A stretch of DNA of 64,000 bases from Diphasiastrum complanatum (GCA_029204225.1 CM055105.1:48187688-48251687), one strand, 5' to 3'; shown: positions 22,701-37,253, numbered from the stretch's first letter. A program made the numbers and translations. The notes: generated from the sequence alone by a model not told the origin.

Positions 22701-25700
22701 ATGATGCGGCCCAGATAGGTTGCATAGGTGTCCAGTGAGGTGTCACAGTGCGCTACTAGTGGTGCATAGGCCTTGGAGGGTATAATTATACCCATTGGGC
22801 TCTCACTAGTGTAATGCTTGATTGTGTGTTTAGTAGCTATATGTTGTTGGTGTGATTCCTCCTTCCCTTGTGAAGATTGATCCATAGCTTGGGGGCTAGA
22901 TCCGTAAGATCTAGGTTTGGTTGGGTTAGTTCGTCCACCATCCCATTCCCTTGCGTTGCTTGTTATTGGCTTGCTTAGTATGGGATCCTTGTGATAGGAC
23001 TTTATAATTTGTACGGTGCTAATTTCAAGATCTTGATTTACCATGAAAGCCTTAGATATTTGTGTATCATCTGTTGGAAAGTCGCTGGAGCATTTGTCAA
23101 GCCAAATGGTAAAACCAGAAATTCATAATGGCCGTACCTAGTTCTAAACCCGGTTTTTTCAATATCCTCAGTCTTTATGTGAATCTGATGATACCTTGAT
23201 CTTAAATCGATTTTGGTGAAGTACTTTGCACCATGCAATCGATCAACCAGTTCATCCATTCGCGGCAAAGGATAATGGTTTTTAATCGTTAACTTATTCA
23301 ACTTTTTAAAGTCCACACAAAGACGAGGACCTTATGGATACAATGATATAGGTGAGCTACCAGGAATCAGTTTAATACCGTGGTCAACACCCCTTGAGGG
23401 GGGAAGACGCTCAAGAAGCTGCTCAAGAAACACATCGTTAAATTCTTGCCTAAGTTTCCTAAAAATTTCACCTTCCGGTGATTTTTCTTGTTTTAGGTTG
23501 TTAGACATTAGCTCCATTTGGAGATTGTAAAATTGCAAATTGCGTTCTTCATGATAAGTAAAATTTTTTAACCAACATAAATAAGAACTGCAATCAACAA
23601 TATTTTAACAGTTTCCAAAGTAGAAAGCATATACGGAGTAGAAATATCAACATTTCCATTCAATTCTATGAGTGAGCCGTTATGTAAGAACGACAAACTG
23701 TGTGTTACATAGTTTTTCTTCATAGACTCATTTCTCTCATAGAACCACTCTTTACCAAGTATAACATCTACCCTATCGAGATTCATAATATGAAAGTCTA
23801 ATTTATCCTTATAGGCTTGAATCCCTATTGGTAGACGTGGGACTATCCGGTCCCAAACTTGGCTTTCTGGGGTGGTCACTTTGCCTTGTTTCCACCTTTA
23901 GCTTCTGCAACAAATTAGCGTTAATAAAATTATGTGTGGAACCATCGTCAAATAAAACAGTTACGGCTTGACCACCCACAACCCCCTTTATCCGAATGAG
24001 GTCATGAGGGCCAAAAATAGCCATATTAAAACAACAATGCTCACACACAGAAGTACCAGCAAAGGAAAGATCTATAGTAGATATGCTAGAGTTACCTGGC
24101 GTCTTAAAAGATGCCCCTTTAGCTTTCCGTTTCTTTGGACATTCCTTCGCGACATGACCTGGTTCCATGCAATTGAAGCATAGATTGTCGCTTCTGGCTT
24201 TCATGAAGGTTTCCTGGTCCAAGGTAGATCTTTTCTTCAATTTCCCTGAACCTGAAGCCCCATCCTTTGCCTTGTCTTTTGATTTCTTTGGAAGGAAAGG
24301 CTTCTTACCCTTTACGTCGGACAAGACACCAGTCTCAGGCTTGGCCATCGTACGAGTATCATCGTAGATTCTGGCGAAGCGCACAACATCCTCGAGGGTA
24401 AGAGGCTGGTTCCTCCTGACCTCTAACTGGTAGTCTCTGGGCAACCCTAGTATAAAATGCAACTTTACTAGTAAAGGATCTATTCTAGTTGCAAAACGAG
24501 AATAGACCTCTTGAGATTCTTGTAAATACTGATCCAAGGGCCGGTTCCCCATATGGATCGTTGCATACTGACGGTAAAGTTTAAAATCATCAAGAATAGG
24601 AAGGAAGGCCGCCTTAAAGGCCTTACAGAAATCCTCCCAATTCCTAGGAACTTCAGGCTTACCCCTTATATCTTGCCACCAGGTAAATGCTTTACCTTGC
24701 AGGTACATGACGACGAGATTGATCTTGTTATCCTCGGATGAATCGTGCATGGAAAAATGCGAATTCCATCGATCCAGCCATTGCAAGACCGCCTCCGGGG
24801 TTCTATCCTTCTTTTCCCCAGCAAAAACTTCAAGAGTGAACAAGGGTTGATGCACCAATTGCCTTAGCTGCGTCAATTCCTTGAGATCCTGCTGATCCCA
24901 ACTGTGCGTAGCTTGCATATCCACAATCTGTTGCTGTAGACTATTAATAGCCAGCATCAAAGCATCAGGGTCCAAAACAGAGGCAGATATTGTAGCCTCA
25001 TGAACAGGGGACATAGGTTGTGTGGTAGGAGTAGGCTCCATTTTTACAAGGAGAAGAGAGGTGAATTAAGAAGAGATGATAGAAGAGAATCAAAAGCTAC
25101 TCAAGGAAAGTAGATACAAGGCTACTCTTGCTGTCTCTTCACAAACCAAATGGTATTGTTATGCCTCCCTCTCCATGCTATCCTACTACCTGCCAAGTGG
25201 CCTTGCCTTGCCACCTAGCCTCCACCTCAGCCTTCTGGCCTTCTCCTGGCAACCTGCCAGGTGGCCTACAGCACCCCCCCTTTCTCTTTTTCTTGATTTA
25301 CTTCAGATTGTCCATCGCTGAAAAACAGGGACAGATCTGGCGAAAACGTTTTATGTGTGCAGGGAGGGTCCCGATTTCACCAGCCAAGGATTAGAAAGGG
25401 AGGGGAATGGGAAAACGCTGCCTATAGACACCTGTCCGGGCCCAAACAGTGCCACGTGGCAGTTTTCAACTCAGTTTCCAGAGGACTATCGCTGGTCAGG
25501 CAGCGATGATTACTTTCAAGTTTTTTCAACGCTGAGGAGGGCCCATTGCCGACCAGATTTGTACCTGAATCTGAGCGGATCAAAGAAGGGCTGCCACCTG
25601 TCCTTTCCTGGACAGTGCCACGTGGCAGGTCCTCTTTGGGCCCCCAACTTTTTTCTTTTAACTTTTTTACTTCAATTTTGTAAAAAAAAAACAATGGAAA

Positions 25701-26303
25701 GAAGAACACAAAGAGGTGCATAAAAAACGCGTTTTAAACCCGTTTTGAAATCTATCAGAGGCACTGAAACTTACAAGAGAACTCTACGGATCAACGCACC
25801 TGCTTTTAGCATGCAGTAGCTCTGATACCATATTTTACAATCCCTAATTACTGCAAACCTCCAGGTGCCGGTTAACCACAAGAGACCGAACGATTCACGT
25901 TCCACCCCGCCATAGGACCTAATCTTGGTCCACCCACCGTGCCCTGGCCTGTGACCGTATCAAGCTGGATCCGACCTCCCTCCCAGACGGCGTCCCATAC
26001 CACCGCCTAGGCTCTCAGCCATCTCTTGCCTCATGCTAGCAAACATCCTGGCCGTGCACACGCTCTCCATCCACCTCCTCCTAGGTAGACAAAATCGATG
26101 GCAAATGAGTCCTCCTCCCCTTGTATACCTCCAAGGAGAGAGACTCCAAGCCATGTGCACACCTAGATCATGACACGTGGCAATCATGCAGGTTCATGAG
26201 TCACCGGTCAAGTCAACAGGCCCAGTCATCGTCCAGTCTCAAGTTTGGGTTTGGGACCCAAGGGAGTTGGGTCCCTAACATCAGATCTAGACACTGGAGC
26301 AGC

Positions 26304-26355
<52 letters not shown>

Positions 26356-29300
26356 TATTAATGTCTTTTCCATGCCAATAGGCATATAAGACCGGAAGGT
26401 ACATATCAAGTGTGTGGCACAACGGGAGCGTATGAAATGTCTCCATAATAGAAAAGAAAAGCATATGTACTACAACTGCAATGATAGAATATATCTAATG
26501 TAAGAGAGTCAGGCTGCGAATATGATAATGGTATATCTCGCTATCCTCAAATACTGCTGCTGTCAAAGAAAGATGTAATGGGGATAATGCCTGGAGGTGG
26601 TCTCGATAAATACTGCTGACGTCGCCAGTGGGGTCGTCTCTGAGTACTAGCTCTGTGGACAATATGAGTATGTGTACTACGTCGTCTCTGGTCTCTATGT
26701 CGGAAAAAGTCACCGTCGTCGCCACTGTCATCCGAGCCAAGTTCCAACCGCGATCTCTTGCAAGAGAAGAATGATGTGATCCGGAGCTATGTGTCAGGAT
26801 GAGTCGGTGGCTGGCATAGGACCTATTGTAGTAAAAGTATCTCTTCGACCATAAGTGCAACGCATCGTGGATCATCATATGCTGTAAGGGATCGCAGCGT
26901 GACCGGAGCATCTCGAAAAAGGCAATGGTATCTCCCTTTATCTCATAGTAGACTGGACATCTGAATAAAAAGTGCTCCTTGGACTCCACCTCAGACAGTG
27001 AACACATCTAACAGGTCCGCTCCTCTTGTGGGGTACCATGGAAACGTCTAACCTCAATCTCAAGCTGATGTGTTGAGACTCGTAGCTGACCCAGTGTGAA
27101 TCTCAGACCGTGGGATAATCCAAGGTCTAAATAGCGTGGTAAAACCGGGGTCCCCACAGTGTCCATCTCCAAGAAATGAGTCCTGTAATAGTCGGGTTTG
27201 ACCCCTAACTGGCCCTGCCATGTGCGATGAAGATAGGCTTTATAGAGAAAACGTCTGATATAGTCGTGGGTGCCCGATGGGAGGTTCGTGATAGAGATGT
27301 CAAGGGTATCAAGTAGACGTGATACCTGTGAGAACCATGACAAGCGATAGTCCAGACTATGAAGGTGCTGAGATGTGTGAGTGCCGCATGTGTGTATCTC
27401 TCTGCGTCCATGGGAAGCAACCTGAGGCGCTGTACATATGTGATGAGACAGAAGATGACATCAAGTTGTAGAGGTGGAACTGCAAACTCTGCTAGGATAA
27501 TCTGGTGGGGGATAGAGGGCTTAGCCCGTATCATCCGTGATAGCATAAGGACTTGGAGTCGTCAGATACTAGCCCAGTCAACTGAAGTGAGCCTTGGACA
27601 CCATGCCTCAGCAACATACAATGTTTTGGGGGAGACAAAAGTATCAAGCAACCGACACTTACTCGGGGCGTCCCGAATAAATCTCTGAAAGCATACTCAC
27701 TCAAGTTGGACCAAGGAGGCATGTCCCTTCCCAAGTCTAGCTGTAGCTGCATGTCTCATACCAAATATAGGACCAATGAAAAGAACCCCAAGATATGTCA
27801 CATGTACTTTGAATCTCTTGCCCAACGTAAATGGTAATTATTAAATTGTAAATGGCTAAGTTACCGGCCTGTGGAGACAATTGTAAATCGCAATGTAAAT
27901 ATCTGTTATAGTGACTAAATTCGAGATGGCCAAGGGGGTACTGGGTCAACCCTTCCTAAAAAGTAGGAAGGGTTGACCGGTCAACGTGACATGCATATGC
28001 TCATTGGGACACTCGGTCCAGTGCTTAAGTGACACTTGTCGGGGCGGTCAATGGACGGGTCAACAGGACGTGTCATATGCTCATTGGGACACTTGGTCCA
28101 ATGCATGAGTGACACGTGTTGAATTGTCCACCTACTAGCTTGCCTATGTGTCAGGGTACTGCCAAGTGTCAAGTGTCAACCCCAAAGGCAAAGGGTTGTA
28201 TGGGCAGCCCAATGCCCAAAAGGGTCAGCGTCCTTTAATGCTGTCGCCTCAGGACCAAGAACGTGCAAAGAGGGAGAACCTCGGTTTTGGATGTTTGGGG
28301 CAGCATAGGTGGAACGAATGTCCACGGAACTTGATGCAAACCACATATAATCTTCAGGTGGACCAGATGAATCAGGGTAATGACCCTATGACAGTGGAAG
28401 AGATCGAGCAGGAAGTCAATCCAGATGTTCCACGCTTCATGAATGTTTCGGTGGTTAGGAGAGTAGACACGGCTCCACCAGCGCTTTTGTCAAAATCGGC
28501 TCGCCAAGGGTTTCCTAACACTTCTCTTATTGTTATGGGAGAATAGCTGTGTGGTAGAGATGTTGAGGTTCTATTTGACACTGGGTCCTCTCATAATGTG
28601 TTGAATTCAACTTTGGTGCGAAAGTTAGGTGTGAATACTCAACCATCCCAGTACCAGTACACAATGGAAATGGCTGATGGAAAGTGTATAGAGATTGGGG
28701 ATGAGAGGGTTGTGGGCATTCCACTAACTGTACAAAGTTACACAGAAGAGTTGAGATAACACGGCTTGCGTGGTTTGATGTGGTGTTGGGCATTTGTTGG
28801 CACACGATGCGGAAGCCACACCTAGCCTGGGATACTCATGTGTATGAGTTCCAGTTGGATGGTGTGATGCATTCCTTTCGTGGTGAGCGGGATGTGCCTC
28901 CTGGACCACTTGTTTCAGCTACGCAGTGTTTCAGTAGATGCGTGTTTGCTTTCTACTTGATATGTTTACGAATATTAGTCAAAGTAGCATGCAGTGTGTG
29001 CAAACCAGTACTATTGCCAATTTGGATCAAGAGATTAGGAGAGAGTTTTCAGATGTGTTCATAGATGGTCTTTCATCTGTTTTACCTCCTAAGAGGAATG
29101 TTGAACATAAGATTGAATTAATACTCGGATCATGTCCTGTTAATAGATGTCCTTACAGAATGAATCTTAAGGAGGAAGAGGAAGTGAGACGGATGGTCGA
29201 TGATTATCTGGCCAAGGGGCAGATACGACCTAGTTATTCCCCTTTTGCCTCTCCGATCATTCTTGTAAAAAAGGAGGATGGATCATGGCGTATGTGTGTG

Positions 29301-32300
29301 GATTATCGAGGTTTGAACGAGATAACGGTTTAACATCGATATCCTATGTCACGTATAGATGATTTGCTTGATGCCTTGTTAGGTGCCGCTGTGTTCAGTA
29401 AAATAGACCCAAATAGTGGATACCATCAAGTTAGAGTTCGTGAAGAGGATGTACACAAGACTGCCTTCAGAACTCGGTTCGGTCAGTATGAGTATCTTGT
29501 GATGCCATTTGGATTGACTAATGCCCTAGCGACATTCATGATGGTGATGAATGATGTGCTCAAGTGTCAAGTTAATAAGGCTGAAAGGAATAAAGTGCCT
29601 GGATTATTACGCCCGTTACCTGTACCAGAGGGAAGATGGGAGAGTATATTTCCATGGACTTTATTACATGTTTACCACATACGTAGCAGCAACATAATGC
29701 TATCCTAGTTGTGGTTGATAGACTCACGAAAATGGATCATTTTATTCCAACTAGTAATATTTGATGCACCTGGTACGGCTGATTTGTTTATACAACATGT
29801 ATTCAGACTTGATGGATTACCTAGATCCATTGTGTTTGATAGGGATTCTCGTTTTATTGGCAACTTTTGGACTGTAGTATTTGACAAGTTAGAGGTGCAG
29901 TTGGGAATGAGTAGTTCTGATCATCCTGAAACAGATGGGAAGACTGAGAGAGTTAACCAAACCTTGGAAGATATGCTTAGGGCGTATGTGAGTGAAAGGC
30001 AAACGCAATGGGAACGTTACCTACCATTGTTGGAGTTTGCCTATAATGATAAAAAGAATGCATCTACGAAGATGAGTCCTTTCGAGCTGAATTATGGTTT
30101 TAGACCAGCCAGTCCAGTTACTATAGATATGCCTCATAAGACACCTAGTGCTATGGAATTTCTAACTCACATGCAACAGATGTTTGAGTTAGCAAAGGAA
30201 AATGTAGAAGCGGCAATGGATCGGGCAAAGATCTGGATCGTACGCCAAGAGAGTTCGAGTGGTATTTCTCAGGATTCCAAAGGACTCGAAAACCCTGAAG
30301 ACAGGGAAGTGTTATAAGTTGTCACCTAGATACTGTGGACCTTGGAAAATTGTTAAAAAGATTAATAGCATTGCTTATGAATTGGATTTGCCCATTGGTT
30401 GAAGGTTCATCCTGTTTTTCATGTTTCACGCTTAAAAGAAGGTTTTACATGACAATGATAACTTGTTGGCTGATGGCCTTGTATTGTTTCAGGAGCATGG
30501 AGAGGTGATGTGATGCATGGACCAGCGAGAATATTGGACCGGAGGCATAGATGGTTGCGGAATTGTTTGCTCCGTGAGTACTTGGTTGCATGGCATGAAC
30601 GACCTCTCAATGATGCTACCTGGGAGACCACGCATGGGTTGCATGCACAGTATCTAGACTTTGCCATCGAGGACGATGTCATTTGAGGAGGGAAGGGATG
30701 TCACATGTATTTTGAATCCCTTGCCCAATGTAAATGGTAACTCGTAATTATTAAATTGTCGATGGCTAAGTCACCGGCTTGTGGAGACAATTGTAAATTG
30801 CAATGTAACTATTTGTTATTGTTACTAAATCCGAGATGGCCAAGGGGTACTGGGTCTCATGAGAGTCTGCTGGATTGACCTCCTAAAAAGTAGGAAGGGT
30901 TGACCGGTCAACGTGACACATGTCATATGCTTACTGGGACACTTGGTCCAATGCATGAGTGACACTTGTCGGACCGTCAATGGACAGGTCAACATGACAT
31001 GTCATATGCTCATTGGGACACGGTCCAATGCATGAGTGACACGTGTCAGACTGTCCACCTACTAGCTTGCCTATGTGTCAGAGTACTGCCAAGTGGCAAG
31101 TGTTGACTGTGCATGGAGTTTGCCATGTCTCGACGTTAGGATGTGTCTGGGTTAAGGGGTGCTTGAGGAGATACAGTGTGAGCCTTGTCAAGCATTCCTC
31201 ATTATTATGGTATTCCTATGCAACTATGATTGGGAGGAGACTTGCAACAGCTCTCATGTTTGCTTGTTGATCTATGTACATTTGCTTGAGATTAATAAAG
31301 TGACGGATTTGCTGGATTAGGGTTTGTGGGCTTGTGTGCAACATAGGAGGACACAATCTCTAGTGGCTGTCCGTCAAGAATAAGCTCCTGTCGCTGCATG
31401 AAGGCTTTGGATGTGTTGAAGACCATAAATTGGGTCTGGATGAGAAGAAAATGTGGAACAAAATCAAAGGCTTTCCTGAAGTAAACCCTCTGTCTCCTAT
31501 GTCTGGCTTCCTCAATGATAGCTCGGAGAGTGAAGACATGATCAATGGTAGAATGGTGAGCACGAAAACCAGCCTGGCCCAATGCGTGTAATCTCCATTG
31601 TCGATCTCTATGAGCATGTAAGCGGCTATCATCCTCGTCGTCGTCATAATCCTCATCCTCAGGCACTAAAGTACGCGATCTCCGCCTAGTAAAGAAGGAA
31701 GTAATCTATGGCTGTGAGGTTAAATGCCGGGATGTCCTGTATAAATCTCTCCGCAATATGAACATCTCGCGTACCATCAGAGCGACACATTGTGGGTCCT
31801 CATAGGCCATGGGAGAGCATAGAGTGGTAGGCATGTCTCGAAACAGGCAATGATATCGCCCTCTGATCTCATAGTATACAGGGCATCTAAAGGTAATGCA
31901 TGTCCATGGTCAATTTTCAGAACAGGCTCTGACTTTGGTGCTTAAGAGTTTCGTGTAAGTACATATTTAATGCTGTTGGTTTCTCGACCCTGGATCATTC
32001 ATGTGTTGTTTAGTGGAGATCATTTCACCAATAGAGTAGTCACCCAATAATGCCACTGGATAATGTGTTCTATTAAGTATCATACTAATTCTGAGAGTAT
32101 CATATGTGTTCTTCAAAGTTATCAGGCTTATCTCCTGCTTTTGGAAGTGAATGGCCTAGGGGAGCATAGATGAGTATGACACCTAAGAAATAGCAAATGG
32201 AATAAGTGATTGTGAACTAGTCAGAGAGTAGTAGCTGTAGATGCTGTCTAAGTATGGGCCCCCATTAAGTTAAACCACTAGAATGGACTGGACATATTAA

Positions 32301-35300
32301 AGGTTGTGTGGAAGCTGTACAATTGTTATGGTTGTGTGCTTGTTTAGATAGTGTATATGTGTTTAATATAGCCAATGTTTTTAGAAGATGAATTCTTAGT
32401 GTAGACCTCATTGCTGTTGGATGCTGTTTACTGACACCTTAATGGGATACATTTGCAGCCGATGCACAGCTGTTTCCTGGATACCAAATTCAGAGGGTCT
32501 TTTTGTGGTAGCACATGCTGATGGCAATCTGTATGTCTATGATAAAGTATCCATCTTAACCTATCTTCAAAGTATGCATGCAATAGTGTACTCTTTTTTA
32601 AGGGTGTATTCTGCTGTAGAACTGCAAATTCATTATATATATGTAATTCTATGTATGTATAGGATTGTTATATAAATTCAAATGTGATAAACTGAAGAAA
32701 TGTTGAACTGGAGTTATTGTTCATCTAAACATGAGATTTTCTGCGTTTAAATGCTAACTGCTTTCACCACGCTCGTAGTATGTTGAAATCCTCGAACTCT
32801 TTCCTGTTGATTGGAAGCTTTTTCCTGCCTTCAAGGTTTGGCGTCTGATTCCATCCACTTGCACAAGGACAACCACATTCAATAAAAAGCTTTTTGGGTT
32901 GAACTTGACCTCTAAATTTATTCTTTTAAATTGCTTGAGCTTTGGTGCATGCATTAATAGCCATTTAAGACTCTCAAGGTTTAGGGCTTGAGACAGGCAC
33001 TTGCAATGTCTTTATTGAACTGATGGATGTCAATATGCTAGGTAGTACGTTCATGATGGGTTTTAAATGTGTAGATTTTTTTATTGTGCAGACGAAAGAT
33101 GCCAGTGGAGATGCCTCTTTCCCTCCTGTGAAAGAACAAGCTCAGTTTTCTGTTGTTCATGCAAAATCCAGCAAGGTGCACTTTTTACCTCCTTGCTGTA
33201 CCTTAACTGTTGATGGTTTGGATCTTGTGAGCTCACAAAGATGGCTTTGTTATATCATGATCAAGATTCATTTCTGGTCTGTGTGTTGGATAGTTGCATT
33301 GCATGTCCTAAAGTAGCATAGTGAATGCTGTTCCATAAGTTTAGTCAAATTCATGAATGACTTCTTTCATTCTTGCTAGTTGCACAGTCCTATTTCGCAA
33401 GCCACACTGATTGCTGTTCCATACATTCGGTCCAAAAATGAGGCACTAGGAGGAAAAAACTGTGCTCATTGTTTTGGAACCTCCTGATTGAGACATGTAC
33501 CTATCGAGTTTGGTACTTTGTGAGTTTTGAGTTTGGTGGAGGTTAGGGAGAAAGCAAGCAGCAACTCTTGAAAGAGGCAGGGGGAGTGAGGGAGGGAGGC
33601 AGCAAATAACTCGGCTTTCTCTTGTAGTGTTGTGATTTTTGGCTGTTTGTTTCAATTAATTTTTTGGGATACGATTTGAATTGGCTGATTTGTTCGATTG
33701 GGACCAGTTTAGATTGGCTTTTTGGGGAAAGAATTAGAGAATTGATTTTAGGGTTTTCAAAATATGATACATCTAGGTTCACTGGAGCGTTTGGGACTGC
33801 TTGTTTAGGGTTTAGGGTGTGAATTACGATGTATTGATGCAATTATAGTTGTCTGTGTTCTGGTCACTGACCAATGACTCCTGAATCTTGATTTGTGAGC
33901 TCTTGAGTGTGAATAGAGAGCAGCGAACCTCTAGAAATTAGCGTATAATGTGAATCCAGGTTCAGAGAGTTTATTGTGCAACATTGAAGAGCTATCTTGC
34001 AGTTGAAGTTCTATGGAAGCTTCAGTACTTCAATCGATTCATATTAATATAAGGGATTTCCTTATATTATGTAGCATGTCTACTTTTCTTCTTTACACAG
34101 ATGAGGCCAAAGCTGATATCTTATTTGGAATCTTTCAGTATAGATTGGATGAGTTAAAGGGTCAACTTTCAATCTCCTGTTCGTGGGAAAAACTTAAGAA
34201 ATTGAAGCTTATCATTCAGTGTGCTGGTGGTATAGGGCGTGAATGATACTTCATGTGCTAATGCTTCGATTAGCAAATTCTAGTGATACAATGAAGCTTT
34301 TACAGGATACAGAATGTTTATTTCAACTTAGCACTTCTAACTTTCGGTTCTTGTTGAATATGGTGGGCATGAGTTCTGGGAATCTTAGTGGCAACAATAA
34401 AAATGTTCTAGGGTGAATGTGAGTAATCGTGATGGCATTTACACTCATTGGGTGTTGATACAGAGTAACCCAATCTCGCGATGGCACATCTGCCAGGGGT
34501 CCATCAATGGTCTGTCATTTTCCATGGACGGCATGTATTTGGCCACTGTTGGCAGAGATGGTAAGACCTTCATCAAAAGTCTTCAGTCAATGATATACTA
34601 GAGAATTTCTTGGATTTATATGGCTTTACGTAAGTAGGCATCATGTATTTTTTTATTTTGGCAATTTTCAGTGCAAAAAGGCAGCTGAGCAGAAATGGCA
34701 GGTCAGCTCAAACTCATGTTTGAACTAATCTGTATAATCTTTTGACAGGCTATCTGAGAATATTCGACTATGCGAAGGAACAGTTAGTATGTGGAAGTAA
34801 AAGCTACTTTGGTGCTGTGCTTTGCTGCGCATTTAGGTGATTATCTAAATCTGGCCTTTGTTCATGACTGACGTACATCTGAGATGTCCTTTATTGACTG
34901 CAATTTTGTTTGATAGAAGCGCACTTAGTATAGTGAACGGACAATTGTGAAGCCTATGGGTGATTGGCAGGGAGTGATGTAAATCCAAGAATCTGTATCT
35001 ACTGGCAGGAGTGTCCACTGTCTCCTGTAACAGAACTAGCTATTTATGTAACATATTTCAGTAGCAAATGAATGTCTGGAAATGTATTCTAGTTATTGTA
35101 CTCCTTTTGTCATGATATTGTTGTGTTCACGCTCGAGTTAGGAAATAGCAAATGAAGAAATGCAGTAAGGAAATGTCAAATTACACTTGTTCCAGACAGC
35201 TCTATGTAGCTGCTCCTGTACAGACAATGTAGCATGTAGTCATCATGATTTGTGGAGACTTAAATAGTGTGGAGTGCTGCCTACCGCCTGCCTACCTTGT

Positions 35301-36801
35301 CTTGGCCAACTACAAAGTATTATAATTATGCTAGTTGTACATTCAATCAATTAATCAAGTGTCTTGTTTTTTTTGCCATTATGATTGAGTATTATGAGTT
35401 TAGTTGACTCATAACTGGGAGCCAGTCCTTTCATATTAGTTGCTATTTGAGTTTTGTTGTGATTATATTACTAGGATAGATCCTGTGTATGTGCAGCTCT
35501 AGATATCAAACTTTAGGTGTCAAAGCTTGCAATCAAATCTCTGACATTTATCAGAGCTCTAAGAGGTCTTGTGAAACTTTGTGTGAGAGTATTATCAAAT
35601 CTTGTGAGCGAGTCTATCAATGCCCACATTCTATTCCGTGCCCATAATTCTCTGTGATTCGTAAGGAGAAAATTCACTCTGGTGTTGAGTTCAATAAAAA
35701 TACAATCTCGTATGTGAGAAAACGTCTTTGTAAGGTGTGTTTTTTCCCCTCTTGTGTGTGACTAGTTGCATTTATTTAGCTAGAAGCCTAGCTGCACTTT
35801 CAGGGTCCTTATAGATTTTGGCCTCTTTCCTATCGACGTGGTTGGATTTTGCAATTGTCTGCTCTTGTAATCAGCACAAAATGGCAAAATAGAGCTGTTA
35901 AGGTGTTGGCTGTAGGGGTATCGTAGTTTTTCACCACGTGATGTACCAGCTGTATGCAAAACACAAAACCTATAGGATTTTAGCAGGAAAAAGTACCTAG
36001 ATTGAGATAAAGGAAGTACAATTTGAAGAATGAAAAAAAAAGACAATGCAAGATGTACTATGAGCTCTATTTCTCAACTAAATAGAGCTGCAGGCCTGGG
36101 CTGCAGGGGTAGCACCCCCTTATCATGGCGGCAACCCTCTTAGGCTTGTTCTCCCTACGTTAGGCTGTGAGGTATCAACTCCTAGTCAAGGCAGTAATAA
36201 CCAGGCCAATCAACTGGAGGAGTAACATATGATAGTTCTATCAGGGGACTAATGTACAATAATTATATTCAACCCATTTAGACCTAAAATTGTGACGAAG
36301 TGTACAAGAGAATGATCTTGAAGTTGGACATCTAGGGTATGTAAGGTGGTGTGAGCATTGTGACGTTGTATCTACTAAAATGTCCTATCTCAAAGGAGAG
36401 GTAAAAGGAATGCTTGAATAAATGCCCGAGGAGGTGTCCCAAGTCTACAATGTCAATTTGATGAGGTACATGCCACTTAATGAGGGCAAAGGTATCTCTT
36501 TGGAGGCATTTGGGCTGAAAGTCGCTATATTTATTGTCTCCCATGATCGCTTCTCAATCCCAACTGGCAAGCTCTACATTGTGAGTGACTTCTCTTTGTT
36601 GTTGGTTGGAGAAAGACCATGCCTAGACTTAGAAAGAGCTTGCATTGAATCGCTATTAGTGGTCCCCTGTTTGGGAGAACATATCTTATAGCACGAAGTG
36701 AGACATCTTTTCTCCTAATACCAATCAAGTAGCAAAGCATCTTATCTTGATCTACAAGCAAGTAGTAAATTCGGCACCAAAAGCCAAATGCTACTTACAC
36801 T

Positions 36802-36859
<58 letters not shown>

Positions 36860-37201
36860 TTTATTAATGTCTTTTCCATGCCAAAAGGCATATAAGACCA
36901 AAAGGAGTACATGTCAAGTATGTGAAAACCATGGGAGCGTATATAAACGTCTCCAAGAAAAAACTATGCATAAAAGAGAAATGAGTAATATAGATTACAA
37001 AGAAGATAGACAGCGATGCATCAGATCTTTTGGACAGGCAATAACTCAGTCTACAGTCCAGCAGTCCAGCAGTCGCGACCCCGAAGGTCCGCTAATCTGC
37101 TGATCCAACAGATCCGCTGATAAAAGCCCTCAGCGATGGAGGACCAGAGATGGAGCAGGGTGCCAGAGGGTGTCATGGAGCAGGCGCTAGAGGCTGTGAT
37201 G

Positions 37202-37253
<52 letters not shown>

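Larger units (their letters stand above)
23041..26280 (-). mobile_element. Ty3/gypsy element, LTR to truncated RT
   Basis: Minus-strand order: LTR (25831-26280), primer site (25819-25830), leader, gag (about 23885-25041), protease (about 23568-23990) and RT fragments (23045-23538). RT is cut off before the YxDD box, and RNase H, integrase and the 3' LTR are absent. The LTR's outer end touches the LINE 3' tail region at 26281. Confidence 0.85.
26281..27795 (-). mobile_element. LINE 3' part: C-terminal ORF, 3' UTR hairpin and CT tail
   Basis: On the minus strand, degraded frames read [11 protein letters not shown] (27795), then the RYTHAAL region, [26 protein letters not shown], and a C-terminal zinc-finger-like motif [17 protein letters not shown] near 26960-27007, similar to the zf-RVT domain of plant non-LTR elements. 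After the ORF, the 3' UTR has ATGCC/GGCAT hairpin arms (26372-26385), AATAAA (26354-26359) and a (CT)n tail (26306-26352). Upstream it is interrupted by a chromovirus; its RT resumes at 31344. Confidence 0.8.
27796..31343 (+). mobile_element. Ty3/gypsy chromovirus, internally deleted, nested in a LINE
   Basis: Plus-strand order: partial 5' LTR (27796-28180), gag end and zinc-knuckle remnant, protease, RT fragments, integrase core, chromodomain, polypurine tract (30685-30698), 3' LTR (30699-31343). The 5' LTR lacks its inner end, and the primer site, leader and gag start are missing. RT runs directly into the pre-integrase region at about 29563, so the RT catalytic part and RNase H are gone. 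Both outer ends abut parts of one LINE. Confidence 0.88.
13707..32458 (+). other. Intron 4 of the WD40 gene (18,752 bp)
   Basis: The donor is AGCAG|GTAATG and the acceptor TTTGCAG|CCGATG; the join restores a serine codon and the family sequence [10 protein letters not shown]. The intron holds a palindromic repeat element, LINE pieces, a copia element, a Ty3/gypsy element and a chromovirus. From 13707 to 14030 nothing is seen except AT-rich intron sequence. Confidence 0.9.

Noticed and set aside
22667-23044. 125-codon minus-strand frame next to the gypsy RT
   Set aside because: It does not continue the RT and has no domain; RT similarity stops at about 23045.
36806-37248. GA runs as CRISPR-like or satellite arrays
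   Set aside because: They are simple dinucleotide tails at LINE 3' ends; no spacer-repeat structure exists.
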